This document shows positions 33,401 through 42,400 of a stretch of DNA of 64,000 nucleotides, piece after piece. Position 1 is the first letter of the stretch. Each line of letters opens with the position of its first letter. The DNA comes from Henricia sp. BOLD:AAB3569. Its lineage: Eukaryota > Echinodermata > Asteroidea > Spinulosida > Echinasteridae. A program made the translations under genes and the position numbers. The notes under the pieces are model-generated. The model saw only the letters and a list, made by a program, of their open reading frames with translations. It searched no databases and was not told the DNA's origin. The stretch spans positions 930,001-994,000 of the forward strand of contig JBBELK010000317.1 in NCBI GenBank assembly GCA_037783545.1. The letters run 5' to 3'.

Positions 33401-36400
33401 GAACCGTTGTTAAAGGGCGTGTTTGTTTCGGACGGATCCAGATTCAGATCGGCGCATTACCAAGGTGAACTCGTTCACTTCGCGCATATCCTGACCGAGA
33501 TCTGTGATCTGTGGAATCCTTCTCGAGAGATGGTTCAGCGCTGGATCCAAAATGGCGACGTAAACATCGTGGAGATTTTGTGTGAGTAAAACCGTGTCGT
33601 TTCAGTTTTCAGAGGCAACACACGATAAAAACAAATTTAGAATGCTTGTTTATTTACGACGAATGTCGTGGGAGAAATTTGGAACAGAAATTTGACAAAT
33701 TCGGTAAATAAATTGCAATTCACGTGATTTGAGATCCGAGTTGAGAGCGGTTTCGTTCGTTTCTGCGCGGTAAAACAGATCGGAATCTGGATTCGGATCT
33801 GTCATGAAACAAACACGCCCAAAGAAGTAAGCGCGTCCGCGCGCAAATTGACGTCACACTCTGTCAGCGAATTATGTAGCGAAACGAAAATAACAAACTT
33901 AATTGCTGCAGAATTTCTACATTTTATTGAGATCCGGTTTACTTTTTATTTATTCATTTTCAGAGACAAACGAATGCGAATTGGTTACCAACCCATGTTC
34001 TAACCACGGTGAATGCACAGATTTGGTCAACGGGTTGTCCTGCAAGTGTGCGGATGGATATACTGGTCAAAGATGTGAAACCGGTATGTTTTGTTATATG
34101 AAGTTTTGTATTGCCCTTGCAAGTATGTGGACTAAGGTGTGATGACGCATGCATGTTCAGGTTTTAGAGAGAACGCCAAAGTCACAGTCGTCGTGCCTTG
34201 AATAATTCCGGTAGTGTGGACATAGAGGACATGACGCATGCACAAAGCTTCAACATGACGTCATCAGGACAACAAAGAACAGCGGACATCAGAGGCGTGT
34301 TCAATAGCACAATACGTACGCCGGTATTGGGTATTTTCCTATACCTTCACCGTTGAAGGTATTGTCGGTATGCATACGTATTGCGCTATTGAACTCGCCT
34401 CAGACCTCCATAATTTCAATATTTTATTAAGATTGATTTTACTTTTTATTTATTAATTGTTAGAGATAAACGAATGCGAATTGACTGCCACCCCGTGTTC
34501 TAACCACGGCGAATGCACAGATTTGGTCAACGGATTTTCTTGCAACTGCGCGGAAGGATACACAGGACATCGATGTGAAACAGGTATGTGTTCTTTGAAA
34601 ATCAAAAGAACAACGTCGAACTTTGTGCAGACGTTTTCACATTTTGATGGATTTTAACATGTATTTATTATTATATATATTTTTTAGATATAAACGAATG
34701 CGAATTGACTGCCAACCCATGTTCCAACCACGGCGAATGCTCAGATTTGGTCAACGGGTTTTCTTGCAAGTGCGCGGATGGATACACTGGCGAACAATGT
34801 CAGACCGGTATGTGTTACTCTTTTATTTTGTGGGCTTCAATTAGAAGCCCGTAAGCCAAATTGCCTGAAGCCACAGTCAATCCCTCTTCACGAAAGGATG
34901 CTCTGGGATCTTTTAAGTGCGTTACACAACACTCTGGACCAACGGCTTTTTATCCCTTCCAAAATATGGAGCAATTGTGGTTAATTGCCTTGCTCAAGGA
35001 CACATGTATCACGTCCGGTATCGAACCCGCAACACCAAGTTGCGAGTCAATGACCTAAACCACTCATTTTTTAAGATGGATAAACCTTTATTTATTCGTT
35101 TTTAGATATAAACGAATGCGAATTGACTGCCAACCCGTGTTCCAACCACGGCGAATGTACAGATTTGGTCGACGGCTTTTCTTGCAAGTGCGCGGAGGGA
35201 TACAATGGACAACGATGTGAAACAGGTATGTGTTCTTATTCGCTGGCAGAGTCGTGACGACACATTGCGGGCACTGGACCGTAACTATGGTTACTGGTTC
35301 ACGCTCACGTTTTACATCCATTGTGTTTGCGCACAGTGTGTTTTACTATTGGTCTTTTAGAAGAAAATATTTAAAAATAAGGACGATAATGTCTTGCAAT
35401 GGTTTCCTGGTACCTACTCTCATAGCGATACGCTACCATACCGCTTTATTTTGTGATGTTTGTAACAGAAAAACTCAACAGAAAATTGTCCGCGTGTGGC
35501 TCCTGTGCAAAACGAATGGAGAAACGCGTTGTCCTGCAAGTAGCGTGAACCGTTGTTAAAGAAGTAAGCGCGTCCGCGCGCAAATTGACGTCACACTCTG
35601 TCAGCGAATTATGTAGCGAAACGAAAATAACAAACTTAATTGCTGCAGAATTTCTACATTTTATTGAGATCCGGTTTACTTTTTATTTATTCATTTTCAG
35701 AGACAAACGAATGCGAATTGGTTACCAACCCATGTTCTAACCACGGTGAATGCACATATTTGGTCAACGGGTTGTCCTGCAAGTGTGCGGATGGATATAC
35801 TGGTCAAAGATGTGAAACCGGTATGTTTTGTTATATGAAGTTTTGTATTGCCCTTGCAAGTATGTGGACTAAGGTGTGATGACGCATGCATGTTCAGGTT
35901 TTAGAGAGAACGCCAAAGTCACAGTCGTCGTGCCTTGAATAATTCCGGTAGTGTGGACATAGAGGACATGACGCATGCGCAAAGCTTCAACATGACGTCA
36001 TCAGGACAACAAAGAACAGCGGACATCAGAGGCGTGTTCAATAGCACAATACGTACGCCGGTATTGGGTATTTTCCTATACCTTCACCGTTGAAGGTATT
36101 GTCGGTATGCATACGTATTGCGCTATTGAACTCGCCTCAGACCTCCATAATTTCAATATTTTATTAAGATTGATTTTACTTTTTATTTATTAATTGTTAG
36201 AGATAAACGAATGCGAATTGACTGCCACCCCGTGTTCTAACCACGGCGAATGCACAGATTTGGTCAACGGATTTTCTTGCAACTGCGCGGAAGGATACAC
36301 AGGACATCGATGTGAAACAGGTATGTGTTCTTTGAAAATCAAAAGAACAACGTCGAACTTTGTGCAGACGTTTTCACATTTTGATGGATTTTAACATGTA

Positions 36401-39400
36401 TTTATTATTATATATATTTTTTAGATATAAACGAATGCGAATTGACTGCCAACCCATGTTCCAACCACGGCGAATGCTCAGATTTGGTCAACGGGTTTTC
36501 TTGCAAGTGCGCGGATGGATACACTGGCGAACAATGTCAGACCGGTATGTGTTACTCTTTTATTTTGTGGGCTTCAATTCGCAGCCCGTAAGCCAAATTG
36601 CCTGAAGCCACAGTCAATCCCTCTTCACGAAAGGATGCTCTGGGATCTTTTAAGTGCGTTACACAACACTCTGGACCAACGGCTTTTTATCCCTTCCAAA
36701 ATATGGAGCAATTGTGGTTAATTGCCTTGCTCAAGGACACATGTATCACGTCCGGTATCGAACCCGCAACACCAAGTTGCGAGTCAATGACCTAAACCAC
36801 TCATTTTTTAAGATGGATAAACCTTTATTTATTCGTTTTTAGATATAAACGAATGCGAATTGACTGCCAACCCGTGTTCCAACCACGGCGAATGTACAGA
36901 TTTGGTCGACGGCTTTTCTTGCAAGTGCGCGGAGGGATACAATGGACAACGATGTGAAACAGGTATGTGTTCTTATTCGCTGGCAGAGTCGTGACGACAC
37001 ATTGCGGGCACTGGACCGTAACTATGGTTACTGGTTCACGCTCACGTTTTACATCCATTGTGTTTGCGCACAGTGTGTTTTACTATTGGTCTTTTAGAAG
37101 AAAATATTTAAAAATAAGGACGATAATGTCTTGCAATGGTTTCCTGGTACCTACTCTCATAGCGATACGCTACCATACCGCTTTATTTTGTGATGTTTGT
37201 AACAGAAAAACTCAACAGAAAATTGTCCGCGTGTGGCTCCTGTGCAAAACGAATGGAGAAACGCGTTGTCCTGCAAGTAGCGTGAACCGTTGTTAAAGAA
37301 GTAAGCGCGTCCGCGCGCAAATTGACGTCACACTCTGTCAGCGAATTATGTAGCGAAACGAAAATAACAAACTTAATTGCTGCAGAATTTCTACATTTTA
37401 TTGAGATCCGGTTTACTTTTTATTTATTCATTTTCAGAGACAAACGAATGCGAATTGGTTACCAACCCATGTTCTAACCACGGTGAATGCACAGATTTGG
37501 TCAACGGGTTGTCCTGCAAGTGTGCGGATGGATATACTGGTCAAAGATGTGAAACCGGTATGTTTTGTTATATGAAGTTTTGTATTGCCCTTGCAAGTAT
37601 GTGGACTAAGGTGTGATGACGCATGCATGTTCAGGTTTTAGAGAGAACGCCAAAGTCACAGTCGTCGTGCCTTGAATAATTCCGGTAGTGTGGACATAGA
37701 GGACATGACGCATGCGCAAAGCTTCAACATGACGTCATCAGGACAACAAAGAACAGCGGACATCAGAGGCGTGTTCAATAGCACAATACGTACGCCGGTA
37801 TTGGGTATTTTCCTATACCTTCACCGTTGAAGGTATTGTCGGTATGCATACGTATTGCGCTATTGAACTCGCCTCAGACCTCCATAATTTCAATATTTTA
37901 TTAAGATTGATTTTACTTTTTATTTATTAATTGTTAGAGATAAACGAATGCGAATTGACTGCCACCCCGTGTTCTAACCACGGCGAATGCACAGATTTGG
38001 TCAACGGATTTTCTTGCAACTGCGCGGAAGGATACACAGGACATCGATGTGAAACAGGTATGTGTTCTTTGAAAATCAAAAGAACAACGTCGAACTTTGT
38101 GCAGACGTTTTCACATTTTGATGGATTTTAACATGTATTTATTATTATATATATTTTTTAGATATAAACGAATGCGAATTGACTGCCAACCCATGTTCCA
38201 ACCACGGCGAATGCTCAGATTTGGTCAACGGGTTTTCTTGCAAGTGCGCGGATGGATACACTGGCGAACAATGTCAGACCGGTATGTGTTACTCTTTTAT
38301 TTTGTGGGCTTCAATTAGAAGCCCGTAAGCCAAATTGCCTGAAGCCACAGTCAATCCCTCTTCACGAAAGGATGCTCTGGGATCTTTTAAGTGCGTTACA
38401 CAACACTCTGGACCAACGGCTTTTTATCCCTTCCAAAATATGGAGCAATTGTGGTTAATTGCCTTGCTCAAGGACACATGTATCACGTCCGGTATCGAAC
38501 CCGCAACACCAAGTTGCGAGTCAATGACCTAAACCACTCATTTTTTAAGATGGATAAACCTTTATTTATTCGTTTTTAGATATAAACGAATGCGAATTGA
38601 CTGCCAACCCGTGTTCCAACCACGGCGAATGTACAGATTTGGTCGACGGCTTTTCTTGCAAGTGCGCGGAGGGATACAATGGACAACGATGTGAAACAGG
38701 TATGTGTTCTTATTCGCTGGCAGAGTCGTGACGACGCATTGCGGGCGCTGGACCGTAACAATTGTTACTGGTTCACGCTCACGTTTTACATCCATTGTGT
38801 TTGCGCACAGTGTGTTTTACTATTGGTCTTTTAGAAGAAAATATTTAAAAATAAGGACGATAATGACTTGCAATGGTTTCCTCGTACGTACTGTCATAGC
38901 GATACGCTACCATACCGCCTTATTTTGTGATGTTTGTAACAAAAAAACTCAACAGAAAATTTTCCGCGTGTGGCACCTGTGTAACACGAATGGAGAAACG
39001 CGTTGTCCTGCAAGTAGCGTGAACCGTTGTCAAATAAGTAAGCGCGTCCGCACGCAAATTTACGTCACACTCTGTCCGCGAATTACGTAGCGAAACGAAA
39101 ATAACAAACTTGCTGCAGAATTTCTACATTTTATTGAGATCCGGTTTACTTTTTATTTATTCATTTTCAGAGACAAACGAATGTGAATTGGTTACCAACC
39201 CATGTTCTAACCACGGTGAATGCACAGATTTGGTCAACGGGTTGTCCTGCAATTGTGCGGATGGATATACTGGTCAAAGATGTGAAACCGGTATGTTTTC
39301 TTAAATGAAGTTTTAGATTGCCCTTGCAAGTATGTGGACTAAGGTGTGATGACGTCATGTTCAGGTTTCACAGAGAACGCCAAAGCCACAGACATCTTAT

Positions 39401-42400
39401 TATTAATTAATTATAGCAGTGTGGACACGCGAGATGACTTGATGCATGCACAAAGCCTCAAAATGACGTCATCACGATTCATTCCACAAAGTCGAAGTGA
39501 CAATGTAATGTTCCATAATATAAAAAAAGACCAACAGAGAACTTCCTCCAAAATATTAACATTTTATGAAGGTTATACTTTTAATATTTGTTTCTAGAGA
39601 TAAACGAATGCGAATTGGTTACCAACCCATGTTCCAATCACGGCGAATGCACATATTTGGTCGACGGCTTGTCCTGTAAGTGCACACAGGGGTACACTGG
39701 TCAACGATGTGAAACAGGTATGTGCTCTTTACGTAGCGAAACGAAAATACCAAACTTGCTGCAAGATTTCAACATTTTATTGAGATGCGTTTTACTTTTT
39801 TATTCTTTTATAGAGATAAACGAATGCGAACTTAATGCCAACCCATGTTCCAACCACGGCGAATGCACAGATTTGAACAACGGGTTTTCCTGCAAGTGTG
39901 CAGATGGATATACTGGTCAACGATGCGAAACTGGTATGTTTCTTTAAACTTATATAAGATTGTCACGTTGACTATGTGGATTAATGTGCGATGACGTCAT
40001 GTTCAGGTTTCAGAGGGAACGCCAAATCCAAGCCTTCAAATGACGTCATCACGGCTCATTCCACAAAGTCGAAGTGACAATGTAAAGTTCCCTAATATGA
40101 AAAAAGACCAACAGAGACTTTCTCCAAAATTTTAAGATTTGATTAAGATGGATTACACTTGCAAATGTAAGCCGGGATTCAAAGGAGAAAACTGCGAAAA
40201 GATTTTTATAGCAGGCAAGTTATACGATCAACATTTGTATTCGTTTATGTATTGTTCATGTTGATGTTTCAAATTGTCACGCGTCAAACTGTCACGCGTC
40301 AAACTATACACTACCCCCACCAGGCCGGCGAGGAGCACACGAGCACGTCATCATTTCACACATTGAGTGTACAAAACTATAGCAGATTCAGTTTCATTTT
40401 GGTGAACAAGTGACTCGGGACTCGGACACGAGAAAAGTGACTCGGACTCGGACTCGGACTCGAGGCTAATGACTCGAGACTCGGACTCGATATTGGTGAC
40501 TCGACTACAACACTGCTGTACATTAATATAAGCAAACTAAATGATTGGTTACTTTTCATACCCAACGCCAAAGGGGAGTGCAAGTGTATGGTGTTCTCTG
40601 ATTTTGTTCTTTCTTTTTTGTTTTCTTTTCTTTTTCCAGAAGCGAAGAAGTGCCAAGGTGGTTGGGTTAAGCGCAAAGAGTTCTGCTACCTCTTTGCCCA
40701 TGAGAGTCCCACACAACGGGGAACCTGGGATGGCGTCGACCGATTGTGCAAAATGAAAAAGGCGGAACTCGCCAGCATACACAGCAGAGATGAATTGCGC
40801 TTTATCTACAGTCAGCATTTTACATTATCTCTAAATGCATTTTGTGTTAAGAATGCAGAGTCGATTTTATAAGCTTTAAAATTTAACAACAAAAAATCCC
40901 AAATCGAGCTGTTACCGTATTCTGGCAAGAGATGGCCATAAAATGATACCAGGTTGCCGCATGGTATAAAGAGTGCATTTGTCTTAAGCGGGCCTCCCAC
41001 TGTGCGATTTTTGCCACGAATTAGCTACGATTGGGTACGATTGGCTACGATTGTGTGTAGAGTCTATAGGCAGTCTCCGATAATCGTACCAATTCGTAGG
41101 AAATTCGTGGCAAAAATCGCACAGTGGGAGGCCTGCTTTAAGCGAGCCTCCCGCTGTGCGATTTTTGCCACGAATTACACATGTATAGGTACGATTAGGT
41201 ACGATTGTGTATAGGCTCTATACACAATCGTACCAAATCGTAGCTAATCGTACCTAATTCGTGGCAATAATCGCACAGTGGGAGGCCCGCTTAAGTATAT
41301 ATTATAATATGGGAAGTGGCAAGTTCGTTTGCAAGCTTCGTTTTAAATAAATGCCCAAAATAAAACGTACTTGTAAAACTGTAGTGCATGAGGCTTTCCT
41401 CGCTAAAGACGTTCATTTGGTGATCGAGATTATAACGCTTTTGTACGAAAGATTTTATCTGCTCTCAAAGCTAAAGAAACTAAAAATATTTAGGTTGTTC
41501 TGATTTCTGAAAAGAAAACATACGCCCCAAAAGGTTGTCACAGCATGCTTCTCTATGAAACATACTTGTCAAAACGCTCTATAATAGGGACAGACAAGGA
41601 CGCCACTCATTTTTATACAAGTTCACTCCAAACAATGCTAAAGCCACAGTCTGTGGGTAAGGGGTTACGGGAAGCAAAAACGTGATGTACAATACGTTTT
41701 AGGCAGCCAAATTTGCTGTGTTCTACCTTTGGGTAGAAGCTGTCTCCTTAATAGGTCTTTCCACAATATTCCACATTTATGCGACATACAATATTTTGGG
41801 TCCCAGTTTACTTAAAATGTCTTAATTTTATCTGTAAATTATGCAGCTAAACTGAGGAAATAACTTTTGCACCAAGGAGTAAGAAAACATTTGTGAAAAC
41901 ACCGTGCACAAAATGGTCTGTCCACGTTTTGTACGTAAAAGGGGAATTTGTACACAAGCTTTTCAAAAATGTAAATTGGGGCAGCAATTTGTTACCTTTT
42001 GGGCAAAAGTTTTCTCCTGAGAATAGTACAAGGAAATTTCTTTAATTCTGGGAAAAACTAAAGACATCTAAAAGGAATTATTTCCTTTTTTTCAAATGTA
42101 CCTCATTACTGTGGAAATTCCCAAATACATGTACACGTTCAACTTAAAGGAGCATGACCAGATTGACACCGCTCCTTCCCCCCCCCCCCCCCCCCCCCCC
42201 GATTTTTTAGGTCTGGAACCATTTTTGGAACCTTCGGGTAACATAATTTTGGTGTCCAATCGATGTCTTTTAGCCGAAATTTCGGTGGTCGTCTGGCAAA
42301 GTCTTACCGGCGTGTCGTCCCTTTGAAGCATTAAGTGATATTAATATTTTTATCATTATCATTCTGAAATTTCGCGCCTTCAATCCGTATATTTCTAGGG

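Noticed and set aside
32118..40048. CRISPR-like array (regularly spaced repeats)
   Set aside because: The regular spacing is due to tandem EGF exons and introns in eukaryotic DNA; repeat and spacer sizes and lack of unique spacers do not fit CRISPR.
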